Below are positions 33,697 to 42,708 of a stretch of 64,000 bases of DNA, piece by piece. The translations under genes and the position numbers were made by a program. Origin of the DNA: Streptomyces albogriseolus (lineage in GTDB: Bacteria; Actinomycetota; Actinomycetes; Streptomycetales; Streptomycetaceae); the NCBI GenBank assembly GCA_014650475.1, contig BMVA01000005.1, positions 62,001-126,000 of the forward strand, in the 5' to 3' direction. Positions within the stretch are counted from its first letter, which is position 1; each line of letters starts with the position of its first letter. The notes beneath the pieces are model-generated. The model searched no databases and was not told the origin of the DNA. It saw only the letters and a list, made by a program, of their open reading frames with translations.

Positions 33697-34518
33697 TCAC
33701 TCCGGGGGGAGCGCGTGCAGGACGTCGGCGGCCAGCCGGTCGGCGTCGTCGATCGCGGCCGTGAGGCGGTCCGGGGCCGCGTCGAGCGTGCCGAACAGGG
33801 CGTGGGCACGGGCGGTGAAGCCGGCGGGGGCGGCGGGGAGTGCCCCTGCCGAGCGGACCGCGTCCTTCTCGTTGAGCACCCAGCCGCCGGCGTCGGCGTG
33901 CAGGGCGTGCACGAGGAGCCCGACCGCACGGTGGAGGCAGCCGGCGACATGGAACGCGTCACCGCGGGGAACGCCCTTGCGGGCGACGGCCAGGGTGAAC
34001 GGCGCCTCCCAACGCGCCTGGCCCACCAGGGTGTTCCGCAACGGCCGGGGATACCCGGAGCGGATCTCCTCCCGCAGGGCGGTCAGTTCGCCGGTGGGGT
34101 CGGTGAGGACGCGGGCGAGGGCCACCTCCCCGGCGTACGTGGGGGAGGAGAAGCCGTACGGGTGGCCGGCCTGGAGCCCGGTCTCGACGTGTCCGTCCCG
34201 GCACTGCCGCCAGACGCGGTGCACGCGGTCCAGGTCGCGGTAGATCCAGTCGACGGGGGTGCCGTCGACGGTCAGCCAGGCGCCGCCGTTCACCCAGGGG
34301 CCCCAGCCGCCCGGTTCGGTCACCTCCGCCGTGGCCCCGGACAGCTCGGCGGCCAGCCGGCGCAGGGCCGCGGTGTCGAGCGGAGCCCGGTAGTACAGGC
34401 CCAGGTCGACGTCCGAGTCGGGGCGGTGCGTACCTCGGGCGCGGCTGCCACCGAGGGCGACCGCGACGACTCCGTCGACCTGCTGCAGACGGTGCGCGAT
34501 GAGAGAGATCTCGTCCAT
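33697..34518 (-). CDS. Nucleotidyltransferase-domain protein
   Basis: The 273-residue protein has an N-terminal polymerase-beta-like nucleotidyltransferase domain. It carries GGSRARGTHRPDSDVDLG, with G23-G24-S25 and the metal aspartates D36 and D38. The remaining 180 residues form a helical domain resembling the DUF4037/aminoglycoside-nucleotidyltransferase type. It may adenylylate a small molecule or be a toxin-antitoxin-like remnant without a partner; I cannot assign a substrate. It lies downstream of the patatin gene on the same strand (88-bp gap). Confidence 0.85.
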   Translation of the reverse strand: MDEISLIAHRLQQVDGVVAVALGGSRARGTHRPDSDVDLGLYYRAPLDTAALRRLAAELSGATAEVTEPGGWGPWVNGGAWLTVDGTPVDWIYRDLDRVHRVWRQCRDGHVETGLQAGHPYGFSSPTYAGEVALARVLTDPTGELTALREEIRSGYPRPLRNTLVGQARWEAPFTLAVARKGVPRGDAFHVAGCLHRAVGLLVHALHADAGGWVLNEKDAVRSAGALPAAPAGFTARAHALFGTLDAAPDRLTAAIDDADRLAADVLHALPPE

Positions 34519-34606
34519 CGGGCCGAGTGTGCCGAACGGGGCGCGGGGCTGCGACCGCGTTTCCGTTCCGTCGCGGGTGTCGACGACCCCGCGCGCCCCC
34601 GGTGTG

Positions 34607-35446
34607 TCAGTGACCCCACGCGTCGGCCACCTCGGCGACGGCCCGGAGGGCCTGCTCGTACCCTGCCCGCGCCGCCGCCGGTCCGCGTGCGGTGTCGGCC
34701 ATGTCGCGGCCCATCGCGCGGCGGGCGTCCTCGTCCGGGCACAGCAGTACGACGCGTGCGCCGTCCTCGGTCAGCCGCGCGGCCTCTTCGGAAGCGCTCG
34801 GGTGCGGGCCCACCGCCCGCGGGATCGGCACGACGGCCAGCACCCGCCGGCTGCCCCGCGCGAGAGGGAGGTTGGCGGTGGAGCGGCTGCCCCCGTCCAT
34901 CCAGCGGCGGCCCGCCACGGTGACCGGAGGCCAGACGACGGGGACGGCGCAACTGGCCGCGACCGCTTCGAGCAGCGTCACCCCGGAGCGCGCGCCGAAC
35001 GCCTCCACCTCCCCGGTCCGGGCGTCGACGGCGGTGACGCGCAGCTCGCGCTCCGGCCAGTCGCGCGCCTCGCCGAGGAGCCGGCCGACCGTGTCGAACA
35101 CGTCCGACTCGGCTCCGGTGCGCGCACGCAGCGCCGTCCGGCCCAGCCGGGCGACGGAGCGCCCGGGGTCGCGGGAGCCGAGGGCGGCCCAGAGGTAGCG
35201 TGCCGTCATGCGTGCGGTCACCGGCAGGCGGACGGCGTCGGCGCCGGACAGCTGGCGCTCGTACAGCTCGGCGGCGGGGGTGCCGCAGCGGAGGCGTGCG
35301 CCGAAGACGGCGCCGGCGGAGGTGCCGATCAGGACGTCGGCGGCGTCGAGAGCGACGCCGGCCTCGGTGAGACCGGCGAGCATCCCCGTCAGCCAGGCTC
35401 CGCCCACCGGTCCGCCGCCGCCCAGTACGAGAGCCTTGTCGGGCAC
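34607..35446 (-). CDS. Patatin-like phospholipase
   Basis: The 279-residue protein has the oxyanion loop GGGGPVGG (residues 9-16), nucleophile elbow GTSAG (S43) and catalytic Asp in DGG (D184). These give the Ser-Asp dyad of patatin/RssA-type hydrolases that act on acyl lipids. There is no signal peptide, so it should act inside the cell or at the inner membrane face. The start is ATG 35446. It is followed on the same strand by a nucleotidyltransferase gene. Confidence 0.92.
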   Translation of the reverse strand: MPDKALVLGGGGPVGGAWLTGMLAGLTEAGVALDAADVLIGTSAGAVFGARLRCGTPAAELYERQLSGADAVRLPVTARMTARYLWAALGSRDPGRSVARLGRTALRARTGAESDVFDTVGRLLGEARDWPERELRVTAVDARTGEVEAFGARSGVTLLEAVAASCAVPVVWPPVTVAGRRWMDGGSRSTANLPLARGSRRVLAVVPIPRAVGPHPSASEEAARLTEDGARVVLLCPDEDARRAMGRDMADTARGPAAARAGYEQALRAVAEVADAWGH

Positions 35447-35564
35447 GGCTCCTCCCCTCCCCCGCCCACGGCGGACATGAAGCGGGGACCAATCCCCGTT
35501 TTATGCCGGGAAGCCTACCAGCGAAACAGGGAGCACTCCCCATGAGCGGCCCGGCAGGCGGTCG

Positions 35565-36722
35565 TCACTCGCAGAACGCCGTGTCGACGGCGTCCATCAC
35601 CGCCAGCGCCGCCTTCTCCTCGTCGCCGCCGAACGTCCCCGGCAGCGCGGTCACCGCCAGACCGACGGAGCGGCCGTCGTCCGTGGCGCCGCCGCGGGTC
35701 TCGTAGCCGTCGATGTCGCCACCGTGCCCCCAGTACACGCCGCCGCAGCTCAGCGGGACGCTGACGACGCCCAGTCCGTAACGCCACCCCGGCAGCACGG
35801 GGGCGTCGACCGTCCTGCGCATCTCCGCGAGCTGCTCGGGCGGCAGGAGCTTGCCGTCGAGCAGGGCGCGGGTGAAGCGGGCCAGGTCGCTCGGGGTGGA
35901 GATCAGCTGTCCGGCCGCGCCGCCCCAGGAGGGGTCCATCTCGGTGGCGTCGACCACCCGGTCGTCGTCGAGGCGCGCCAGGGCGTAGCCGTGCGGGTGC
36001 GGTCCGCGGATGCTCCGGTCGCCGGGCTGGGGCCAGTAGGTATGGCGCAGGCGCGCCTTGTTGATCACGCGTTCGGTGATCTCCTCCTGCACGGGGCGCC
36101 CGGTCACCCGCTCGATGATCAGTCCGGCGAGCAGATAATTGGTGTTGCTGTACTCCCACTTGGCGCCGGGGGCGGACGTCGCCGGGTGGGCCAGCGCCGC
36201 GGCGAGCAGGTCGTGCGGGTGGAAGAAGCGGTGCTGAACCTTCTCGAAGTGCTCCAGCCCTATGTGCTCCGTGTAGTTGGGCAGCCCGCTGGTGTGCTGG
36301 AGCAGGTGCCGGACGGTGATCTTCCGGGCGTCGATGCCCTTGCCGCGCACGAGTCCGGGGAGGTACCGCTCGACGGGCGCGTCCAGCGCGGCCTTGCCCT
36401 CCGCGACCAGTTGCAGCATCACGACGGCGGTGAAGGTCTTGGTGTTGCTGCCCGCCCGCACCTGCCCGTCGTGCGGGACCGGCGCCCTGCGGTCGAGCCG
36501 CGAAGACCCCGCGACCAGCGAGGTGGTACGGCCGTCCTCGCTGGTCCAGGCGAGCGCGGCCGGGAACTTCTCCTCCGTCACCAGCCGGTCGAGGCTTCGC
36601 TGGAGGGGCGGGCGCGGGGGCGGGTCCGCCTCCGCGGCGCCCGTGACCGTGGTGCTCAGCAGGCACGCGGCCGCGACGACGAGCAGACTTCCGCGCAGGA
36701 TGGACTTCTTGTTCCGTGGCAC
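35565..36722 (-). CDS. Secreted serine hydrolase (class C beta-lactamase / D,D-peptidase fold)
   Basis: The 385-residue protein starts at GTG 36722, six bases after a GGAGAAGGA site (a GTG at 36728 is too close to it). The signal peptide is RNKKSILRGSLLVV..., ending near AAEA. The active-site motifs are S92-x-x-K95 (SNTK), Y191-S-N193 and H333-G-G. The fold covers D-alanyl-D-alanine carboxypeptidases, esterases and class C beta-lactamases; the HGG third motif in place of KTG suggests a peptidase or esterase. It acts outside the membrane. Downstream is the patatin gene on the same strand. Confidence 0.9.
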   Translation of the reverse strand: MPRNKKSILRGSLLVVAAACLLSTTVTGAAEADPPPRPPLQRSLDRLVTEEKFPAALAWTSEDGRTTSLVAGSSRLDRRAPVPHDGQVRAGSNTKTFTAVVMLQLVAEGKAALDAPVERYLPGLVRGKGIDARKITVRHLLQHTSGLPNYTEHIGLEHFEKVQHRFFHPHDLLAAALAHPATSAPGAKWEYSNTNYLLAGLIIERVTGRPVQEEITERVINKARLRHTYWPQPGDRSIRGPHPHGYALARLDDDRVVDATEMDPSWGGAAGQLISTPSDLARFTRALLDGKLLPPEQLAEMRRTVDAPVLPGWRYGLGVVSVPLSCGGVYWGHGGDIDGYETRGGATDDGRSVGLAVTALPGTFGGDEEKAALAVMDAVDTAFCE

Positions 36723-36850
36723 CGGCACTCCTTCTCCGTGGGTCGGCACCGGAAACGATGCCGGTGCCGGCACCGGGAAGTCAGTCGTGCCGGCCCCCGA
36801 ATCGCGGTACCCCCAGCGCTACCGCGGCGCACCCGGCCGGGCCCGGGCCG

Positions 36851-37747
36851 TCAGGAAGGCCCGCGGTGCTGCTCCTGGGTGCCGGTCCCGGCGGGCGGTC
36901 CCGTGAGGGTCCAGCCGGCCAGCAGGTCAAGGGCCCGCTTCGACGGCGAGCCCTCCTCGCAGGTGTAGACGAAGAGGGTGGTGTCGGGGTCCCCCGGCAG
37001 GGTGAGGGTCTCGTACGCGACGGTCAGGTCGCCGACGAGGGGGTGGCGCAGTCGCTTGGAGCCGTGGGTGCGCTGGTGGACCCGGTGCTGTTCCCACCAG
37101 CGGTCGAAGTCGGCGCTGCGCTCGCGCAGTTCGGCGATCAGCTCGGTGGTCGCGCGGTCGTGGGGGTCGCGGCCCACTTCGAGGCGCAGGCTCTCCACGG
37201 CGGTGCGGGCCTGCTCCTCCCAGTCGGTGAACAGGTCACGGGCCGCCTCGTCGAGAAACATCCAGCGCGCGTAGTTGCGCTCCGGGCGCGGCTTGCGCTC
37301 GAAGTCGGCGAAGAGGGCGCGCGCCATGCGGTTGGCGGCGAGGATGTCGGTGCGCCGGCCGAGGACCAGCGCGGGCTCGCCGTCGAGCGCGTCGATCAGC
37401 TGGTGCAGTCCGGGGCGCAGACGCTGCACGGCGGGCGGACGCCGGGAGGCGCGCGCGGAGGGCGCGGTGAGGCCGAAAAGGTCCTGGAGGTGGGCCCGGC
37501 CGGCCTCGTCGAGGTCGAGGGCGCGTCCGAGGGCCTCGACGACGGCGGGCGACGGGGTGATACGGCGGCCCTGTTCGAGGCGGGTGTAGTAGTCGGTGGA
37601 CACCCCGGCGAGCAGGGCGACCTCCTCACGGCGCAGGCCCGGCACGCGGCGGACCCGGCTGTCCGGGGGGAGGCCGGCCCGCGAGGGATCGACCTGTGCC
37701 CGCGCCCTGCGCAGGAAGTCGGCCAGTTCACGGTTCGTCTCAGCCAC
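36851..37747 (-). CDS. XRE-family regulator with MmyB-like ligand domain
   Basis: The 298-residue protein has an N-terminal XRE helix-turn-helix with the group's LRREEVALLAGVSTDYYTRLEQGR segment, followed by the MmyB-like PAS-related domain from about residue 105 (PGLHQLIDALDGEPALVLGRRTDILAANRMARALF) and a C-terminal GSKRLRHPLVGDLTVAYETL. Members in Streptomyces are often divergent from an SDR gene that they regulate and probably sense a fatty-acyl or similar ligand. Here the SDR at 37927 is divergent across 179 bp. Confidence 0.93.
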   Translation of the reverse strand: MAETNRELADFLRRARAQVDPSRAGLPPDSRVRRVPGLRREEVALLAGVSTDYYTRLEQGRRITPSPAVVEALGRALDLDEAGRAHLQDLFGLTAPSARASRRPPAVQRLRPGLHQLIDALDGEPALVLGRRTDILAANRMARALFADFERKPRPERNYARWMFLDEAARDLFTDWEEQARTAVESLRLEVGRDPHDRATTELIAELRERSADFDRWWEQHRVHQRTHGSKRLRHPLVGDLTVAYETLTLPGDPDTTLFVYTCEEGSPSKRALDLLAGWTLTGPPAGTGTQEQHRGPS

Positions 37748-37926
37748 GTCCTCCAGTGTGGCTCATCGGGGTCCGCGCAACCTGGCCCTCCGAGTCCTGG
37801 GTTGCCGCGTCCGGGTCCCCGCCGTGCCCGGTACGGCGGCCCACGGGGTGGTTCCGCGGCCCACTCTGGAGTCACCGGCCGCGAAGAGCGGATCCGGATC
37901 CCCTCCCGACACAAGGACTGAGCATC

Positions 37927-38790
37927 ATGGCCTACCCCACCGACCGACCCGCCACCTGGTTCGTCACCGGCACCTCCCGCGGTCTGGGACTGGACCTGGT
38001 CAGGCAGCTGCTGGAGCGCGGCGACGCGGTCACCGCGACCACCCGGTCCACCGAGCGGCTGCTGGCGGCCCTCGGCGAGGGCGTCGACACCTCCCGGCTG
38101 CTGCCCCTCACCGTCGACCTGCGCGACGAGGAGCAGGTGGCGGCCGCCGTACGGAAGACCACCGAGCGCTTCGGCGGCCTGGACGTCGTCGTCAACAACG
38201 CCGGCTACGGCTACCTCGCCGCCGTCGAGGAGACCAGCGACCGGGACGTGCGCGACATGCTCGACGTGCAGGTCGTCGGCGTGTGGAACGTGCTGCGCTC
38301 GGCCCTGCCGGTGCTCCGCGGGCAGCGGTCGGGGCACATCGTGAACGTGTCGTCCGTCCTCGGTCTGACGGCCGTGCCCGGCTGGGCGCTGTACTGCGCG
38401 GGCAAGTTCGCCCTGGAAGGGCTCAGCGAGGCCCTCGCGGCGGAGGTCGCGGAATTCGGCGTCGACGTCACGATCGTCGAACCGGGCTACTTCCGCACGG
38501 ACTTCCTCACCCGTGACTCCCTGGCGCTGCCGGAGGCGACGACCGACCACTACCCGGCGATCCGCCAGATGGTCGCCCAGCACCTGGAACTCCAGGGTAA
38601 GCAGCTCGGCGACCCGGTGAAGGGCGCGGCCGCCGTGATCGACCGCGTCGTCACCGGCGAGGGCCCGCTGCGTCAGCTGCTGGGCAGCGACTCGCACGCC
38701 TACGCCACCGCCAAGGTGCAGGCCCTGACGGCCAACCTGGACGCCACGGCCGCGACGGCTCCGGCGACGGACCACCCCGCCGCCGCGTGA
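37927..38790 (+). CDS. SDR oxidoreductase, divergent from the MmyB-type regulator
   Basis: The 287-residue classical SDR has the cofactor loop TGTSRGLG (residues 14-21), NNAGYGY, VNVSSVLG with the catalytic Ser, and YCAGK with Tyr-x3-Lys. The C-terminal extension (DPVKGAAAVIDRVV) matches the SDR_c5-like group. The starting ATG is at 37927. It is divergently transcribed from its likely regulator. The last 15 residues are Ala/Thr-rich. Confidence 0.92.
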   Translation: MAYPTDRPATWFVTGTSRGLGLDLVRQLLERGDAVTATTRSTERLLAALGEGVDTSRLLPLTVDLRDEEQVAAAVRKTTERFGGLDVVVNNAGYGYLAAVEETSDRDVRDMLDVQVVGVWNVLRSALPVLRGQRSGHIVNVSSVLGLTAVPGWALYCAGKFALEGLSEALAAEVAEFGVDVTIVEPGYFRTDFLTRDSLALPEATTDHYPAIRQMVAQHLELQGKQLGDPVKGAAAVIDRVVTGEGPLRQLLGSDSHAYATAKVQALTANLDATAATAPATDHPAAA

Positions 38791-38799
38791 GCCCTCGGG

Positions 38800-38837
38800 A
38801 CGGGGCGGGTCCGCCGGCCGCGGCGGGGCCGCCCCGT
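38800..38837. terminator. Terminator after the SDR gene
   Basis: ACGGGGCGG (38800-38808) pairs with CCGCCCCGT (38829-38837), with a GGCCGCGGCC stem inside the loop. It lies between the convergent SDR and the small hypothetical gene. Confidence 0.6.
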
Positions 38838-38913
38838 TGGTGACGCACCCGCCGGACCGGCGGACGCGACGCTGCGCACCTGGCCGCTCACCTGACGGCC
38901 CTGGGGCGCCTGG

Positions 38914-39150
38914 TCAGTTCGGCGGGGGTTCCCGCAGGCCCGTCTCCAGGCGGTAGCGGACGGTGACGTCGTGGTAGTCCACGTCCGGCTCGACCGTGTC
39001 CGGGAGGTTCGTGCGGTCGCTCCGGCTGACCGACGTGCGCTCGCCCGTGCCCGGGAAGTGGACGGCGGTGCGGGGCGGGGCGGTGAAGCGGAGGCGGTCC
39101 GCGTGGACCGTCGTGTGCAGGGTGATGTCCCTCCCGAGCTCTTCCGTCAC
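38914..39150 (-). CDS. Small conserved-looking hypothetical protein
   Basis: The 78-residue protein is acidic at the N-terminus (MTEELGRDITLHTTVHADRL), beta-rich, and has no signal peptide or membrane segment. I do not recognise a family. The alternating hydrophobic pattern and codon bias support it as real. It follows the 11-residue-repeat gene by 6 bp on the same strand, so they are probably co-transcribed. Confidence 0.6.
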   Translation of the reverse strand: MTEELGRDITLHTTVHADRLRFTAPPRTAVHFPGTGERTSVSRSDRTNLPDTVEPDVDYHDVTVRYRLETGLREPPPN

Positions 39151-39156
39151 GGGCGT

Positions 39157-40143
39157 TCAGGGTGGCTCTTCGGGTTCCTCCGCGGGCGCGCGCCGCCGGG
39201 CCGGCCTCGGAGGCAGCTTGCCGTCCTCGCCACGCACCCGGCGTGTGCGGGTGCCGCCCTCGGCCGCCGTGCGCTTCTTCGCGGCCGACCGGGTCGCCTT
39301 GCGGGCGGGCGCCGCCGCTCGCCCCGGGGTGTCCGCGACCTGCCCGGCCGCCCCGGTGACGGTCTCCCCCGCACCCTCGACGACCTGACCCGCCTTCGCG
39401 CCGACGTCCTCGACGGTACGTCCCACTCCCCCGCCGGCCTCTTCCACGGCCGACCCGGCACCGCGTCCGACGTCCTCCGCGACCGCGCCGACCCCACCGC
39501 CGACTTCCTGAACGGCCTCCCCGGCTCCCGCGCCGACGTCGCGCACCGCGCCCCCGGCTCCCGCTCCGACGTCGCGCACGGCGCCGCCGGCGCCCCGGCC
39601 GACCTCCTCGACGGCTCCGCCCGCGCCCCGGCCCACGTCCCGCACCGCGCCGCCCGCGCCGGCTCCGACGTCCTGGACGGCCTGTCCTGCGCCCGCGCCC
39701 ACCGCGCCCACGGCCTCGCGGGCTCCGCCGCCGACGTCCCGCACGGCGGCGCTCACGCCCCGGGCCAGTTCGGTGAGGATCTCCGGGTTGCGGTCCACGG
39801 TGGTGAGCACCCGGTTGACGATCACGGCCACGTTGTCGAGCCGCACCCTGAGCTGCGCCTGGGCCTCCACCCCCGAGATGCCCAGGTGCACCCGGCCGAG
39901 GGAGACGTCGGCGCCGACGCTGAGTCTCAGCAGGTCGAGCACCTCGGCCTGGAGCGACACATGGGCGCGGAGATCCTCGACGTCCAGGTCGATCTCGTCG
40001 ACCTTGAGCAGCGGGACGTCGAGGAACACGTCCGTGTCCGTGGGGGTGGCCGGAGGCCGGGGGACGGTCTCCTCCTCACCCACTTCGTAGGCTTCGTACT
40101 CGGTGTCGTCGTGCTCGGTGTCGTCGGCGTTGTCGCCCATCAC
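39157..40143 (-). CDS. Protein with twelve tandem 11-residue repeats
   Basis: The 328-residue protein has four parts. Residues 1-38 are an acidic disordered segment. Residues 39-125 are a predicted alpha/beta domain (VDEIDLDVEDLRAHVSLQAEVL..., NVAVIVNRVLTTVD). Residues 129-260 are twelve 11-mers of the form GAGGAVRDVGx. Residues 270-328 are a Lys/Arg/Pro-rich tail. The 11-residue period with small residues and alternating charges resembles LEA group 3 and apolipoprotein-like amphipathic helices, which lie on membranes or protect proteins during drying. No enzyme motif is present. Start ATG-ATG at 40143. Confidence 0.78.
   Translation of the reverse strand: MMGDNADDTEHDDTEYEAYEVGEEETVPRPPATPTDTDVFLDVPLLKVDEIDLDVEDLRAHVSLQAEVLDLLRLSVGADVSLGRVHLGISGVEAQAQLRVRLDNVAVIVNRVLTTVDRNPEILTELARGVSAAVRDVGGGAREAVGAVGAGAGQAVQDVGAGAGGAVRDVGRGAGGAVEEVGRGAGGAVRDVGAGAGGAVRDVGAGAGEAVQEVGGGVGAVAEDVGRGAGSAVEEAGGGVGRTVEDVGAKAGQVVEGAGETVTGAAGQVADTPGRAAAPARKATRSAAKKRTAAEGGTRTRRVRGEDGKLPPRPARRRAPAEEPEEPP
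39364..39759 (-). repeat. Twelve in-frame 33-bp repeats coding for 11-mers
   Basis: These encode residues 129-260 of the protein above. Consensus GAGGAVRDVGA/R; conserved Gly at 1, Val at 6, acidic at 8, Val at 9 and Gly at 10. They are degenerate in DNA sequence, so old rather than freshly expanded. Confidence 0.85.
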
Positions 40144-40207
40144 CGCACCTCCCGGGTCGCCGGCCCCCCGGTTCCCATCCTGCGGCGGGCCGCGCGCCGC
40201 CGCACGG

Positions 40208-42526
40208 TCAGCCCGGGACCGCGGCCGGCGCCGGGCGGGGCGCGGGCTCCAGGCGGACGATCACGCTCTTGGAGGCGGGCTGGTTGCTGCCGTCGGCGAC
40301 GCTGTCCAGGGGCACCAGGACGTTGGTCTCCGGGTAGTAGGCGGCCGCCGTCCCGGTCTTCGTCGGGTACGCGACGATCGTGAAGCCGTCGGCGCGCCGC
40401 TCCGAGCCGTCCTTCCACACCCCCACCAGGTCGACGCGGTCCCCGTCGGCGAGGCCCAGCTCGGTGAGGTCGTCGGGGTTGACGAGGACGACGCGCCTGC
40501 TGCCGTGGATGCCGCGGTAGCGGTCGTTGTCCGTGTACGGCACGGTGTTCCACTGGTCGTGGGAACGCAGCGTCTGCAGCAGCAGGTGGCCGTCGGGGAC
40601 GCTGGGCGCCTCGTGCTCGTTGCGGGTGAACCGCGCCTTGCCGACCTCGGTGTGGAACACGCCCTCGTTGACGGCGTTGGGCAGCCGGATGCCTCCCGGG
40701 CGCACCACGCGCCGGTTGAAGTCGTGCAGCCCCGGCACGATACGGGAGATGCGTTCGCGGATCTCGCCGTAGTCCGACTCGAACGCGCCCCAGGGGATGT
40801 CGGGGCCGCGCCCCGCGAGGGTGCGGTGGGCGAGGCGGCAGAGGATGGCGACCTCGCTGAGCAGCAGCGGGGAGGCCGGCTGGAGGCGTCCGCGCGAGGT
40901 GTGCACCTCGCTCATCGAGTCCTCCACGGTGACGAACTGCTCGCCCCCGGACTGCACGTCGCGTTCGGTGCGGCCGAGGGTGGGCAGGATCAGCGCGGTC
41001 CGTCCGCAGACGGTGTGCGTCCGGTTGAGCTTGGTGGAGATGTGGGCGGTGAGCCGGCAGGCCCGCATGGCCTCCTCGGTGACCATGCTGTCGGGCGCGG
41101 CGCGGACGAAGTTGCCGGCGAGGGAGAGGAAGAACTTGACGCGCCCCTCGAGCATCGCGCGGATCGCGTTGACCGAGTCATATCCGTGGTGGCGCGGCGG
41201 ATCGAAGCCGAACTCCTTCTGCAGGTCGTCCAGGAAGGCGTCCGGCATCCGCTCCCAGATGCCCATGGTCCGGTCGCCCTGCACGTTGCTGTGGCCGCGC
41301 ACGGGGCAGGCGCCGGCGCCTGCCCTGCCGAGATTGCCGCGCAGCATGAGGAAGTTGACGAACTCGCGGATGGTGGGCACCGCGTGCTTGTGCTGGGTGA
41401 TGCCCATCGCCCAGCAGACGATGACGCGTTCGGAGCGCAGCACGTCGTCGCGGACCTGCTCGATCTCCTGGCGGGTGAGGCCGGTCGCGGCGGTGATGTC
41501 GTCCCAGTCGACGGAACGGATGTGCCGGGCGAACGCCTCGAAGCCGTCGGTGTTGTTCCAGATGTAGTCGTGGTCGAGCACGGTGCCGGGGCGGGCGTCC
41601 TCGGCCTCCAGGAGCAGCCGGTTGAGGCCCTGGAAGAGGGCGAGGTCGCCGCCGACGCGGATCTGCAGGAACCGGTCGGCGATCGGCGTGCCGCGGCCGA
41701 TGATGCCGCGCGGCTTCTGGGGGTTCTTGAACCGCAGCAGCCCGGCCTCGGGCAGCGGGTTGACCGCGATGATACGGGCGCCGTTGCGCTTGGCCTCCTC
41801 CAGCGCGGAGAGCTGGCGGGGGTGGTTGGAGCCGGGGTTCTGTCCCACGACGAAGATCAGGTCGGCGTGGTGCAGGTCCTCCAGGCTGACCGTGCCCTTG
41901 CCGGTGCCGAGCGTCTCGTGCAGGGCGTGGCCGCTGGACTCGTGGCAGAGGTTGCTGCAGTCGGGCAGGTTGTTGGTGCCGAAGGCGCGGGCGAACAGCT
42001 GGAGCACGAAGGCGGCTTCGTTGCTGGCGCGGCCCGAGGTGTAGAAGACGGCCTCGTCGGGCGAGTCCAGGGAGGTGAGTTCCTGGGCGAGCAGTCCGAA
42101 GGCGTCGTGCCAGCTGATCGGCTCGTAGTGGTCGGAGTCGGGCCGCTTGACCATGGGTTCGGTGAGCCGGCCCTGGTCGTTGAGCCACTTGTCGGAGCGG
42201 CGGGCGAGCTCGGACACCGGGTGTTCGCGGAAGAAGTCGCGGGTGATGCGGCGGGTGGTCGCCTCGTCGTTGATGTGCTTGGCGCCGTTCTCGCAGTACT
42301 CGTTGCGGTGCCGCTGTCCCGGGGCCGGGTCGGCCCAGGCGCACCCGGGGCAGTCGATGCCGTCGACCTGGTTCATCGTCAGCAGCGTCTGGCCGGTGCG
42401 CACGGGGGTGGTCTGTTCGAGGGAGTACTCCAGCGCGTGCATCACCGCAGGCGCTCCCGTGGCCCATTTCTTGGGCGGTGTCACGGTGAGCCGCTCCTGG
42501 AAACCGTCGTCGGGCCGCTCGGGCAT
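40208..42526 (-). CDS. FdhF/YdeP-family molybdopterin oxidoreductase
   Basis: The 772-residue molybdenum enzyme belongs to the formate-dehydrogenase-like YdeP group. N-terminal cysteines C59, C62 and C78 (DCPGCAW, EYCENG) would hold a Fe-S cluster. C194 in NLCHESSG is in the position of a molybdenum ligand. FVVGQNPGSNHPRQL and GRTALILPTLGRTERD bind the cofactor. E. coli YdeP is linked to acid resistance; the true substrate of actinomycete members is unknown, with formate possible. It starts at ATG 42526 after AAGGAG; the frame to 42592 is open but lacks a ribosome site. There is no fdhD or electron-transfer subunit adjacent. Confidence 0.9.
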   Translation of the reverse strand: MPERPDDGFQERLTVTPPKKWATGAPAVMHALEYSLEQTTPVRTGQTLLTMNQVDGIDCPGCAWADPAPGQRHRNEYCENGAKHINDEATTRRITRDFFREHPVSELARRSDKWLNDQGRLTEPMVKRPDSDHYEPISWHDAFGLLAQELTSLDSPDEAVFYTSGRASNEAAFVLQLFARAFGTNNLPDCSNLCHESSGHALHETLGTGKGTVSLEDLHHADLIFVVGQNPGSNHPRQLSALEEAKRNGARIIAVNPLPEAGLLRFKNPQKPRGIIGRGTPIADRFLQIRVGGDLALFQGLNRLLLEAEDARPGTVLDHDYIWNNTDGFEAFARHIRSVDWDDITAATGLTRQEIEQVRDDVLRSERVIVCWAMGITQHKHAVPTIREFVNFLMLRGNLGRAGAGACPVRGHSNVQGDRTMGIWERMPDAFLDDLQKEFGFDPPRHHGYDSVNAIRAMLEGRVKFFLSLAGNFVRAAPDSMVTEEAMRACRLTAHISTKLNRTHTVCGRTALILPTLGRTERDVQSGGEQFVTVEDSMSEVHTSRGRLQPASPLLLSEVAILCRLAHRTLAGRGPDIPWGAFESDYGEIRERISRIVPGLHDFNRRVVRPGGIRLPNAVNEGVFHTEVGKARFTRNEHEAPSVPDGHLLLQTLRSHDQWNTVPYTDNDRYRGIHGSRRVVLVNPDDLTELGLADGDRVDLVGVWKDGSERRADGFTIVAYPTKTGTAAAYYPETNVLVPLDSVADGSNQPASKSVIVRLEPAPRPAPAAVPG

Positions 42527-42708
42527 GGACTCTCCTTCACCGGACACGCGGACACCCTCCAGTCTCACGCTCCCGGTGGGGGGCTGCCACATGATCTTCC
42601 GCCGACGGGGTGGCCCCGGCCGCCGTGCGGCCAGGGGGAAGCGCGGGGCTCGGGTTCCCCTTCGGCGGCCGGGGGAACATCACGATCTCCGCCCGTGTTG
42701 TCGGGCGT

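Noticed and set aside
39364-39759. Regular repeats that might be taken for a CRISPR or satellite array
   Set aside because: The repeats are 33 bp, contiguous, in frame and degenerate at DNA level; they encode an 11-residue protein repeat. There are no spacers or cas genes.
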